DNA of 5,143 nt from Desulfobacterales bacterium (GTDB taxonomy: Bacteria > Desulfobacterota > Desulfobacteria > Desulfobacterales > C00003060), in assembly GCA_030616425.1 (NCBI GenBank), contig JAUWXJ010000166.1, positions 1-5,143 on the forward strand. Reading direction: 5' to 3'. Below, piece after piece: positions 1-5,143 of the stretch. The notes under the pieces are model-generated. The model worked only from the letters and a program-made list of their open reading frames with translations. It did no database searches and was not told where the DNA came from. Within the stretch, counting starts at the first letter, position 1; every line of letters starts with the position of its first letter. Made by a program: the position numbers and the translations under genes.

Positions 1-669
1 TATTAATGGACCTGCCATCATGACCTGGGTGATGACGTCGGGCGGGGTCAGGATGGCTGCAAAGACAAAGAAAAGTAGGATAGCATACTTGCGCTTGGCC
101 TTAAGGAACTTGGTGTCCACGATACCGAGTCTTGCCAGAAAAGTTACAAAGAGCGGCAGCTCAAACACGATGCCAAAGGCAAATAGGAGCTTGGCTGAAA
201 AGCCCAGGTATTCCTTCATCGATGGGAGAGGCCTGACGTAATCGGATGCAAACCCCATGAAAAACTTAAACCCAAACGGAAACACAACAAAATAGCCAAA
301 CAATGCCCCGCCCAAAAAGAACAGGGAGGAGAGAAACACGATCGGCATAAGCAAGCGCTTTTCCTTTTCGTAGAGTCCGGGTGCAATGAATATCCATAGC
401 TGATACATGATAACGGGCACAGCTAGAAGGATCCCTGCGAGGAAGGCGACTTTCAGATATGTGAAAAATGCTTCAGGAAGGCCTGTGTAGATGAGTTTTT
501 CTTCCGGGGGCATTGCAGTCAGCAGGGGCTGCATGAGGAGCTGAAAGAGTCTTTTTGAAAAAATGTAACAGATGACAAAGCCGATACCAACTGCGGAAAA
601 GCAGATGATCAGGCGCCTGCGGAGCTCCTCAAGGTGAGCAGTAAATGGGAGCTTCTCATCCTCAGGCAT
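1..669 (-). CDS. tatC: TatC, twin-arginine translocase receptor subunit (3' end cut off by window)
   Basis: TatC is the polytopic inner-membrane receptor that recognises twin-arginine signal peptides and, with TatB and TatA, exports folded (often cofactor-bearing) proteins. The minus strand is open from the ATG at 669 to base 1 without a stop, giving 223 residues. By comparison with the usual ~240-260, the last part of helix 6 and the C-terminus are missing. Membrane segments fall near residues 20-37, 70-95, 108-133, 158-178 and 195-207, with helix 6 begun. Family hallmarks are visible: the N-terminal HLEELRRRL (E15), APGLYEKEKR (E103), FGIVFELP (E170) and ILTPPDVITQ (D211). These positions coincide with the functionally important acidic residues of E. 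coli TatC. An AAAGGAG (680-686) sits 10 bases before the start. The start overlaps the end of the upstream tatA/B-type gene by 8 bases, implying translational coupling. Identity is secure. Confidence 0.97.
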   Translation of the reverse strand, partial: MPEDEKLPFTAHLEELRRRLIICFSAVGIGFVICYIFSKRLFQLLMQPLLTAMPPEEKLIYTGLPEAFFTYLKVAFLAGILLAVPVIMYQLWIFIAPGLYEKEKRLLMPIVFLSSLFFLGGALFGYFVVFPFGFKFFMGFASDYVRPLPSMKEYLGFSAKLLFAFGIVFELPLFVTFLARLGIVDTKFLKAKRKYAILLFFVFAAILTPPDVITQVMMAGPLI

Positions 670-1048
670 CTTTGGCAGGCTCCTTTGCCCCTGTCTCTTG
701 GCTAGGCATCTCTTCGACAGAGTCGTCTGAACCTTCAGTTACATCGTCTTCAAAGGTATGTTCAAGTTCGTCTTCTGAGACAGCATCAGCCTCCTGACCG
801 GCAGTGTTTTCAGACATCGATTTCCGCACTGTCTCCTCAAGGTCCTCCTTGACTTCCAGTATTGTATCACGGGCCTCCCTAAGGTCGTTGTCTACTTCAA
901 GGTTTTCCTTGAATTCCTGAGTTGCTTTCTTGAACTCGGAAATACCTCGCCCCAGGGACTTTGCGATTTCAGGAAGCTTCTTGGGACCAAGAATGATTAA
1001 GGCAATAGCCAGAATCAAGATGAGTTCCGGCATGCCGATACCAAACAT
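662..1048 (-). CDS. tatB: TatA/TatB-family twin-arginine translocase subunit, TatB-like
   Basis: This is a small single-span Tat subunit of 128 residues. It has a short periplasmic N-terminus, one transmembrane helix (about residues 7-20), a GP hinge (21-22), an amphipathic helix (23-48), a charged helical stretch (49-78) and a very acidic tail. By my count 18 of the last 49 residues are Asp or Glu. The start MFGIGMPEL with Glu8 and the GP hinge resemble TatB. The KKLPEIAKSLGRGISEFKKA amphipathic helix is equally close to TatA, so it could be annotated TatA/E or could serve both roles. Length and partnership with tatC favour TatB. The start at 1048 is supported by AGAGGAG (1055-1061). Its last codons overlap the tatC start, so the two are one transcriptional unit. 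No second TatA-type gene is visible here. Confidence 0.9.
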   Translation of the reverse strand: MFGIGMPELILILAIALIILGPKKLPEIAKSLGRGISEFKKATQEFKENLEVDNDLREARDTILEVKEDLEETVRKSMSENTAGQEADAVSEDELEHTFEDDVTEGSDDSVEEMPSQETGAKEPAKDA

Positions 1049-1099
1049 TTAGCACTCCTCTGGAGAAAGATTCGCATTGCGCCTGAAAAACTACCTGAA

Positions 1100-1129
1100 T
1101 TCATAGCGCTATATTGGGTTCCAAGTCAA
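1100..1129 (-). promoter_or_regulatory. Candidate sigma70-type promoter for the tatB-tatC unit
   Basis: Reading the minus strand, TTGACT (1124-1129; 5 of 6 consensus) is followed after 18 bases by TATGAA (1100-1105; 4 of 6). Transcription would begin near 1093, giving a leader of about 45 bases before the tatB start. A perfect 10-base palindrome, ATAGCGCTAT (1103-1112), occupies the spacer and touches the -10 box, where a bound regulator could block polymerase. This is a motif-based prediction only. Confidence 0.45.
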
Positions 1130-1163
1130 GGCAAATCAGAATCCTTGAACTTCAGCAGCGAGA

Positions 1164-1202
1164 GCATTCCACGTCCCGATTTATCGGGACTGGGGGGAAT
1201 GC
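1164..1202. repeat. Nested inverted repeat between divergent promoters (REP/MITE-like hairpin)
   Basis: GCATTCC (1164-1170) pairs with GGAATGC (1196-1202), and inside it GTCCCGAT (1173-1180) pairs with ATCGGGAC (1183-1190) around a TT centre. An asymmetric internal loop of 2 versus 5 bases separates the two stems. The structure sits between the tat promoter and the tRNA promoter, outside any gene. No T-run follows on either strand, so it is not an ordinary intrinsic terminator. Its shape and intergenic position suggest a dispersed palindromic repeat, but only one copy is present in this window, so that assignment is inference. Confidence 0.55.
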
Positions 1203-1228
1203 GAGCGAATCTTCAATCTATAATTTTG

Positions 1229-1258
1229 TTGACAACGAAGGGTCCTGGATTCTACATT
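1229..1258 (+). promoter_or_regulatory. Candidate sigma70-type promoter for tRNA-Leu
   Basis: A perfect TTGACA (1229-1234) is followed after 18 bases by TACATT (1253-1258; 4 of 6 to TATAAT). Transcription would begin around 1265, about a dozen bases before the mature tRNA 5' end, as is normal for a short tRNA leader. Position and the perfect -35 make this the best candidate in the gap. Confidence 0.55.
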
Positions 1259-1276
1259 TGGCTTGAAATTAAACTA

Positions 1277-1363
1277 GCCGGAGTGGTGAAACTGGTAGAC
1301 GCAGAGGACTCAAAATCCTCCGGGCCTCGGCCCGTGTCGGTTCGATTCCGACCTCCGGCACCA
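1277..1363 (+). tRNA. tRNA-Leu, anticodon CAA (reads UUG)
   Basis: An 87-base class II tRNA. The acceptor stem GCCGGAG (1277-1283) pairs with CTCCGGC (1353-1359), followed by discriminator A and an encoded CCA (1361-1363). The anticodon stem GAGGA/TCCTC (1304-1308 and 1316-1320) encloses the loop CTCAAAA, placing anticodon CAA at 1311-1313. A long variable arm of CGGGCC/GGCCCG type precedes the T arm, where GTCGG and CCGAC enclose TTCGATT. The long variable arm plus CAA identifies leucine. All stems are intact, so the gene should be functional. It has its own promoter candidate and terminator. Confidence 0.97.
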
Positions 1364-1371
1364 GGCAAATC

Positions 1372-1410
1372 AAGGGGCCAATTCTGCGTGAGTTGGCTCC
1401 TTTCTTATTT
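1372..1410 (+). terminator. Probable Rho-independent terminator after tRNA-Leu
   Basis: AAGGGGCCAA (1372-1381) and TTGGCTCCTT (1393-1402) form a 10-base-pair stem with one G-U wobble and an 11-base loop. The T-rich but interrupted tract TTCTTATTT follows directly. It ends the tRNA transcript and separates it from the dsr operon. The broken T-tract could allow some readthrough. Confidence 0.7.
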
Positions 1411-1434
1411 ATATTAGGTGGCGTGGCTTAGTGG

Positions 1435-1469
1435 CCGTTTTTTTGTCGCTTTTTTGACCGTTTTTTGTC
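1435..1469 (+). promoter_or_regulatory. Three phased T-tracts upstream of the dsr promoter (bent DNA or UP-like element)
   Basis: T-runs at 1438-1444 (7), 1450-1455 (6) and 1461-1466 (6) are spaced about 11 bases centre to centre, close to one helical turn. They end 3 bases before a TTGACA box. The first and third lie in near-copies of CCGTTTTTTGTC. Phased A/T-tracts curve DNA, and A/T-rich DNA just upstream of -35 can contact the RNA polymerase alpha subunit. The pattern is directly visible; its function is inferred. Confidence 0.5.
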
Positions 1470-1498
1470 TTGACAAATAAGGACATTTTGTGTATGTG
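1470..1498 (+). promoter_or_regulatory. Candidate promoter of the RsbRD_N-dsrMKJ operon
   Basis: A perfect TTGACA (1470-1475) is followed after 17 bases by TATGTG (1493-1498), a weak -10 matching only TAT. Transcription would begin around 1505, giving a leader of about 45 bases before the ATG at 1550. A strong -35 with a weak -10 and bent upstream DNA is compatible with activator help or UP-element dependence. It is the only promoter-like site seen between the tRNA terminator and the first dsr-operon gene. Confidence 0.5.
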
Positions 1499-1534
1499 CT
1501 TTACCACTTGTGCCTGTGCCTCATTTTGCAACCG

Positions 1535-1540
1535 CAAGGA
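1535..1540 (+). promoter_or_regulatory. Ribosome binding site that fixes the RsbRD_N gene start at 1550
   Basis: CAAGGA lies 9 bases before ATG 1550. The longer reading frame from GTG 1490 would add 20 residues, but it has no comparable site and overlaps the predicted -10 box, so it cannot be translated from that promoter. The extra residues also look unlike the N-terminus of this family. Confidence 0.65.
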
Positions 1541-1549
1541 CCAGCCTCT

Positions 1550-2101
1550 ATGGACCTAAAAAACCTCCTCCAACAAAAAAGGCCTCGCATCGTAAAGAAG
1601 TGGTGTGATGTCATACTGTCAACCTATCCTGAACAGAGCCAGAAGTTTCTGAGAAAACAAAAAGATACCATTGCCAATCCTGTAGGATGCACGATCTCTC
1701 AGGGGATAGAGTCCATATATGACGAACTCCTGAACGAGTCGGAATCCGACAAGATTTCGCTTTTTCTCGACAATATCGTTAGGGTGCGGGCTGTTCAGGA
1801 TTTTTCTCCTTCCCAGGCGGTTAGCTTCATCTTTGGATTAAAGGACGTAATTAGAGAGGTACTCGAAGACGAAGTCCGACAAGGGGAGATTTCTGAAGAA
1901 CTGGTTGCATTTGAATCCAAGATAGATGGCCTGGCCCTGCGTTGTTTTGACATATACAACCAGTGTCGGCAGAAGATCTTTGAGATCAGGGTCAACGAGG
2001 TAAGAAATGAGTCATCCAGGTTGCTGAAAATGGCAGGTCTGGTCTACGAGATTCCGGAGACGGGAAGTGATCTCGAAGATGAGAAAGTAAATAACGGATA
2101 A
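1550..2101 (+). CDS. Stand-alone RsbRD_N-domain protein, first gene of the dsr operon
   Basis: A cytoplasmic protein of 183 residues, mostly helical, with no signal peptide or membrane span. The sequence matches my recollection of the RsbRD N-terminal domain family (named after the sensor half of Bacillus stressosome RsbR-type proteins). Recognisable blocks are FLRKQKDTIANPVG (33-46), IVRVRAVQDFSPSQAVSF (76-93) and CFDIYNQCRQKIFEIRVNEV (132-151). The domain fills nearly the whole protein. There is no STAS, kinase, GGDEF or DNA-binding part, so it can only act through a partner. Four cysteines are present (C19, C47, C132, C139); C132 and C139 lie two helical turns apart. It sits 27 bases before dsrM on the same strand and is almost certainly co-transcribed. 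A sensory or regulatory role for the Dsr complex is inference from context; its true function is unknown to me. Confidence 0.82.
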   Translation: MDLKNLLQQKRPRIVKKWCDVILSTYPEQSQKFLRKQKDTIANPVGCTISQGIESIYDELLNESESDKISLFLDNIVRVRAVQDFSPSQAVSFIFGLKDVIREVLEDEVRQGEISEELVAFESKIDGLALRCFDIYNQCRQKIFEIRVNEVRNESSRLLKMAGLVYEIPETGSDLEDEKVNNG

Positions 2102-2128
2102 CCTAACATGGAAGCGAGGGAAGACTAA

Positions 2129-3217
2129 ATGAACGCCATATTGAGTCTCATGCTATCCGGGGGAGCCATTTCCATACTTGTAGCCATTCCCTTCTTGTGT
2201 GTGTTTGTATTACCCCATGTGTTTGGAATACACCTCGAATGGCTTTTTGGGATAGTTATACCCTATCTTGCTATAATCGTGTTCTTTGTAGGCATCGTGT
2301 ATCGGGTGGTGCAATGGGCAAAATCCCCGGTGCCGTTCCGTATCCCTTCCACATGTGCACAGCAAAAGACCCTGCCGTGGATTAAGTATGGTTATGCCGA
2401 AAAACTGGACAACCCGGTCAGTACTGCCGGCGTTGTCGGCAGAATGATCTTAGAGGTCCTCTGTTTCCGTTCCTTATTCAGAAACACAAGGATGGAATAC
2501 GGGACCGGGGCAAGTATTACATACAAACCGGCGAAGTGGCTGTGGCTGGCAGCGATCGTGTTTCATTATTGCTTCCTTGTCGTCATACTCAGACATCTTA
2601 GATTTTTCACCGAGCCCATGCCTTTCTTTGTTCCCATTATTGAAAAAATCGACGGTTTTTTTCAGTTCTTTCTACCCGTTGTGTACCAAAGCGGGCTCTT
2701 GCTCGGGGCGGCCTTGACGTTTCTCCTGTTGAGAAGACTCCTTGATCCCAAGGTACGCTATATATCTCTGCCTGCCGACTACTTTCCGCTGTTTCTGATC
2801 CTGACCATAGCCGGGACAGGGATTCTAATGCGCTATGTGCTCAAGGCAGACGTCGTAAGCATCAAGGAACTAACCATGGGACTGGTCGCTTTCCGTCCCG
2901 TAGTCCCCGAGGGGATCAGCGTGCTCTTTTATATCCATATCTTCCTTGTAAGTGTGCTTTTTGCCTACTTTCCCTTTAGCAAACTCATGCATATGGCGGG
3001 CGTGTTTCTGAGCCCTACGCGGAATCTGGCCAACAATAGCCGTATTGTTCGGCACATCAATCCATGGAATCCGGATGTCAAGTATCACACATATGAGGCA
3101 TATGAAGATGACTTCAGAGAGAAAATGGTAGAGGTTGGATTACCAGTAGAGAAGGAGCCAGAACCAGCACCACCAGCAGAAGAAGCACCACCAGCAGAAG
3201 AAGCAGAAGAGAAGTAG
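2129..3217 (+). CDS. dsrM: DsrM, NarI-like cytochrome b subunit of DsrMKJOP
   Basis: DsrM is the membrane diheme cytochrome b of the sulfite-reduction-associated complex. It exchanges electrons between the menaquinone pool and DsrK/DsrJ. The 362-residue product has hydrophobic segments near residues 11-31, 39-61, 136-158, 183-203, 219-237 and 264-286, as in the nitrate reductase gamma (NarI) family. Four histidines are placed like the NarI heme ligands: H146 and H156 (10 apart) in one helix, H270 and H288 (18 apart) in another, the same spacings as in E. coli NarI. A cytoplasm-type loop (62-135) joins segments 2 and 3. The C-terminus (about 340-362) is a low-complexity Glu/Pro/Ala tail encoded partly by a tandem repeat. 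GAGGGAAG lies just upstream of ATG 2129. dsrK follows after 28 bases. With dsrK and dsrJ behind it, the identity is firm. Confidence 0.95.
   Translation: MNAILSLMLSGGAISILVAIPFLCVFVLPHVFGIHLEWLFGIVIPYLAIIVFFVGIVYRVVQWAKSPVPFRIPSTCAQQKTLPWIKYGYAEKLDNPVSTAGVVGRMILEVLCFRSLFRNTRMEYGTGASITYKPAKWLWLAAIVFHYCFLVVILRHLRFFTEPMPFFVPIIEKIDGFFQFFLPVVYQSGLLLGAALTFLLLRRLLDPKVRYISLPADYFPLFLILTIAGTGILMRYVLKADVVSIKELTMGLVAFRPVVPEGISVLFYIHIFLVSVLFAYFPFSKLMHMAGVFLSPTRNLANNSRIVRHINPWNPDVKYHTYEAYEDDFREKMVEVGLPVEKEPEPAPPAEEAPPAEEAEEK
3167..3202 (+). repeat. Two perfect tandem 18-base repeats within the dsrM 3' end
   Basis: The unit GCACCACCAGCAGAAGAA occurs at 3167-3184 and again at 3185-3202, each encoding Ala-Pro-Pro-Ala-Glu-Glu. 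More GAA/GCA-rich sequence follows up to the stop codon. The unit is a multiple of three, so gain or loss of a copy would lengthen or shorten the DsrM tail without a frameshift. Confidence 0.9.
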
Positions 3218-3245
3218 ATGGAATAAACCTGCAAAAGGAGCTATC

Positions 3246-4940
3246 ATGGCCGACATACCAAAAGGTGACATACCAGAAAGCTGGAAGACTAAGCCGCCAC
3301 CGGCGTGGAAGCTTACGCCACCCGAAGACATAGTAAAGGACGTCGATCACAGACGCTATACCCTGGGGTTAGAGAAGGGGTGGATGAGGGAACTTCCTGT
3401 TGATATCAAACGGGGTATGCATTGTTATGCTGCTCTTCCAAAGAATCTTCAAGCCGTGAACATGCCCAATCCCAGGGACTGGTCAGTCATGGATGATGAC
3501 TGGAAACTGCCCAGAGACTGGAAAGAGATTGTCCTGGAAGGGTTTAAGGAGAGGCTCGGCAAGTTCCGTTCTTTCAAGCTCTTTATGGATATCTGCGTGA
3601 GATGCGGTGCGTGTGCCGACAAGTGCCACTACTTCATCGGCTCCGGAGATCCCAAGAATATGCCGGTGCTAAGGGCGGAGCTTCTGAGATCCGTATATCG
3701 AAGGTATTTCACAACTGCAGGAAAGGTCTTGGGGCCGATCGCCGGAGCAAGAGACCTAACCGAGGACATCCTGAAAGAGTGGTGGTACTATTTGTACCAG
3801 TGCTCGGAATGCCGGCGCTGTTCGGTCTTCTGCCCTTACGGGATTGACACGGCTGAGATCACTATGATGGGCAGGGAACTGACCAATCTCCTGGGGCTCA
3901 ACATCGACTGGATCGCAGGGCCTGTGGCCAATTGTAACAGGACGGGCAACCACATGGGGATTATGCCCCATGCATTCACGGAGATGATCGACTTTTTCCT
4001 GGATGAGATCGAGGATATAACCGGCGTCCGCATACAACCGACCTTCAATAGAAAGGGGGCCGAGATCCTCTTTGTCACGCCCTCTGGTGACATCTTTGGC
4101 GATCCTGGTACTTACACGGCCATGGGCTATCTCATTCTATTCGAGGCGCTCGGGCTCGACTACACCTGGAGTACATACGCCTCTGAGGGCGGAAACTTCG
4201 GTCTGTTTACCTCAAATGAGATAATGAAGAAGCTCAACGCCAAGATGTATGCCGAGGCCAAGCGCCTGGGGGTAAAGTGGATCCTGGGTGGGGAATGCGG
4301 CCACATGTGGCGGGTTATCAATCAGTACATGGGTACCATGAACCTTGACCTTGCAGAGGGGAGCAAGATGGAGGAGCCGGTCAATCCTCTTACAGGGACC
4401 AAGTTCGAAAACGCAAAATCAACAAAGATGGTTCACATCACAGAATTCACGGCAGACCTTATGAGACACGGTAAACTGAAACTGGATCCGAGTAGAAACG
4501 ATCACCTGACGGTGACCTTTCATGATTCGTGCAATACCGCCCGGGGCATGGGGATTTTCGAGGAACCGCGATACGTCATCAAGAGCGTCTGCAATAATTT
4601 CTATGAAATGCCCGCGAGTTCCATCCGGGAGCAGACCTTCTGCTGCGGAGGCGGGTCCGGCTTAAATGCAGGGGAAGACATGGAGCTTAGAATGCGCGGG
4701 GGCCTCCCCAGGGCCAATGCCGTGAAATACGTCCATGAAAAATACGGCGTAAACAGACTTGCCTGTATCTGTGCCATTGATCGGGCCGTCCTGCCAAACC
4801 TTATGGAATATTTTGTCCCTGAGGTGGATGTCACCGGTGTTCACGAGCTGGTAGCAAATGCCATCATGTTAGAGGGAGAAAAAAAGAAGACTGTAGATTT
4901 ACGTGGTGAACCTCTTCCGGGAAGGGAGGAAAGCGAGTGA
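3246..4940 (+). CDS. dsrK: DsrK, HdrD-like iron-sulfur subunit of DsrMKJOP
   Basis: DsrK is the cytoplasmic Fe-S subunit of DsrMKJOP, related to heterodisulfide reductase HdrD. It is thought to reduce the DsrC trisulfide/disulfide with electrons from DsrM. The 564-residue product has a Trp/Pro-rich N-terminal extension (1-110). Two classical [4Fe-4S] motifs follow: C117-x2-C120-x2-C123-x3-C127, and C186-x2-C189-x2-C192-x3-C196-P. Two CCG-type regions come next. The first (about 270-355) is degenerate and keeps only C351 (GGECGH). The second carries C429 (FHDSCN), C466-C467 (FCCGGGSG) and C507-I-C509, the expected site of a special catalytic cluster. There are no membrane spans. AAAAGGAG (3233-3240) lies 5 bases before the ATG. 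The stop overlaps the dsrJ start by one base (TGATG), so the two are translationally coupled. Confidence is high from the combined cysteine pattern and the neighbours. Confidence 0.96.
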   Translation: MADIPKGDIPESWKTKPPPAWKLTPPEDIVKDVDHRRYTLGLEKGWMRELPVDIKRGMHCYAALPKNLQAVNMPNPRDWSVMDDDWKLPRDWKEIVLEGFKERLGKFRSFKLFMDICVRCGACADKCHYFIGSGDPKNMPVLRAELLRSVYRRYFTTAGKVLGPIAGARDLTEDILKEWWYYLYQCSECRRCSVFCPYGIDTAEITMMGRELTNLLGLNIDWIAGPVANCNRTGNHMGIMPHAFTEMIDFFLDEIEDITGVRIQPTFNRKGAEILFVTPSGDIFGDPGTYTAMGYLILFEALGLDYTWSTYASEGGNFGLFTSNEIMKKLNAKMYAEAKRLGVKWILGGECGHMWRVINQYMGTMNLDLAEGSKMEEPVNPLTGTKFENAKSTKMVHITEFTADLMRHGKLKLDPSRNDHLTVTFHDSCNTARGMGIFEEPRYVIKSVCNNFYEMPASSIREQTFCCGGGSGLNAGEDMELRMRGGLPRANAVKYVHEKYGVNRLACICAIDRAVLPNLMEYFVPEVDVTGVHELVANAIMLEGEKKKTVDLRGEPLPGREESE

Positions 4941-5143
4941 TGTATGACGGAGGTAAAATAATCACCGGCATTATCATTGGTCTTGCTTTGTTAACATTTC
5001 CGATCTGGTATACACATGGAACGGCTCCGCCAAAACCAGATATAAAGCTGCCTGTAAAAGAGAAGCAGTGCGTGGAGCCGAAGGCGTATATGAGAGTGAA
5101 GCACATGCAGTTGTTGGACCTGTGGAGAGATTCGAGTGTCCGC
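4940..5143 (+). CDS. dsrJ: DsrJ, triheme cytochrome c subunit (N-terminal 68 residues only)
   Basis: DsrJ is the membrane-anchored periplasmic triheme cytochrome c of DsrMKJOP. The frame is open from ATG 4940 to the right edge, giving 68 residues. An N-terminal hydrophobic segment (about 7-24) forms a signal anchor, which is known to be uncleaved in Allochromatium DsrJ. A short proline-rich linker follows, then the stretch around C44 (KQCVEPKAYMRVKHMQLLDL). C44 corresponds in position to the conserved cysteine proposed as an unusual His/Cys heme ligand in this family; H55 and M56 follow it. No CXXCH heme motif occurs yet; all three must lie beyond the window. GGAGG (4925-4929) inside the dsrK end, 10 bases before the ATG, supports this start over the in-frame ATG further in. 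The call rests on the N-terminal sequence plus position after dsrK. Confidence 0.92.
   Translation, partial: MYDGGKIITGIIIGLALLTFPIWYTHGTAPPKPDIKLPVKEKQCVEPKAYMRVKHMQLLDLWRDSSVR

Noticed and set aside
20..241. Plus-strand 73-codon open frame over the tatC region
   Set aside because: It is antisense to clearly conserved tatC sequence and shows no recognisable protein features.
1129..1372. Direct repeat AGGCAAATCA at 1129-1138 and 1363-1372 flanking the tRNA, like an integration footprint
   Set aside because: Ten-base matches are expected by chance several times in 5 kb, and no integrase or foreign cargo lies between the copies.
1145..1417. Plus-strand 90-codon open frame between tatB and the dsr operon
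   Set aside because: It runs straight through the tRNA-Leu gene, its promoter candidate and the hairpin repeat; no credible ribosome site or protein family is visible.
1490..1549. Longer N-terminus of the RsbRD_N protein from GTG 1490, which would look like a hydrophobic leader
   Set aside because: The start overlaps the predicted -10 box and lacks a ribosome site, while ATG 1550 has CAAGGA at proper spacing and a family-like N-terminus.
3114..3350. Minus-strand open frames rich in Leu, Cys and Trp over the dsrM-dsrK junction
   Set aside because: They are the complement of the GAA/GCA/CCA-rich repeat in the dsrM tail, which produces Leu/Cys/Trp runs artificially; no ribosome site is evident.
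3756..4093. Minus-strand open frames inside dsrK
   Set aside because: They lie opposite the conserved Fe-S coding sequence of dsrK and have no family features or start signals.
4864..5106. Minus-strand 80-codon open frame across the dsrK-dsrJ junction
   Set aside because: It is antisense to the dsrK end and dsrJ start, which are well supported by the TGATG overlap, a ribosome site and the DsrJ N-terminal pattern.

Overview
The window looks like the chromosome of an anaerobic sulfate- or sulfite-reducing bacterium, most likely one of the Desulfobacterota (the old Deltaproteobacteria). The main reason is the run dsrM-dsrK-dsrJ, the start of the DsrMKJOP membrane complex. It is preceded by a small RsbRD_N-type protein, and I recall such proteins from Desulfobacterota dsr loci. 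The gene set is a conserved core respiratory locus with no sign of phage, transposon or CRISPR. No species can be named from the sequence alone.

Layout. Bases 1-1048 hold two Tat export genes on the minus strand: a TatA/B-family gene (662-1048) overlapping tatC (1-669), which runs off the left edge. Bases 1049-1276 are a divergent intergenic region. It holds a candidate promoter for the tat genes, a nested 39-base hairpin (1164-1202) and a candidate promoter for a tRNA. A class II tRNA-Leu(CAA) with encoded CCA lies at 1277-1363, followed by a probable intrinsic terminator. Bases 1411-1549 hold three helically phased T-tracts and a TTGACA-type promoter that probably starts the dsr operon.

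The plus-strand operon follows: an RsbRD_N-domain protein (1550-2101), dsrM (2129-3217), dsrK (3246-4940) and the first 68 codons of dsrJ (4940-5143, cut by the right edge). Gaps are 27 and 28 bases, then a one-base stop/start overlap, so the four genes are very likely co-transcribed. dsrO and dsrP would be expected beyond the right edge.

How the parts fit. In known DsrMKJOP complexes, DsrM is a quinone-linked cytochrome b, DsrK is a cytoplasmic HdrD-like Fe-S protein that handles the DsrC disulfide/trisulfide, and DsrJ is a periplasm-facing triheme cytochrome c. DsrO is a periplasmic ferredoxin exported by Tat, which gives the neighbouring tat genes a plausible functional link. The least understood piece is the orphan RsbRD_N protein, placed first in the operon without any visible output domain or partner.
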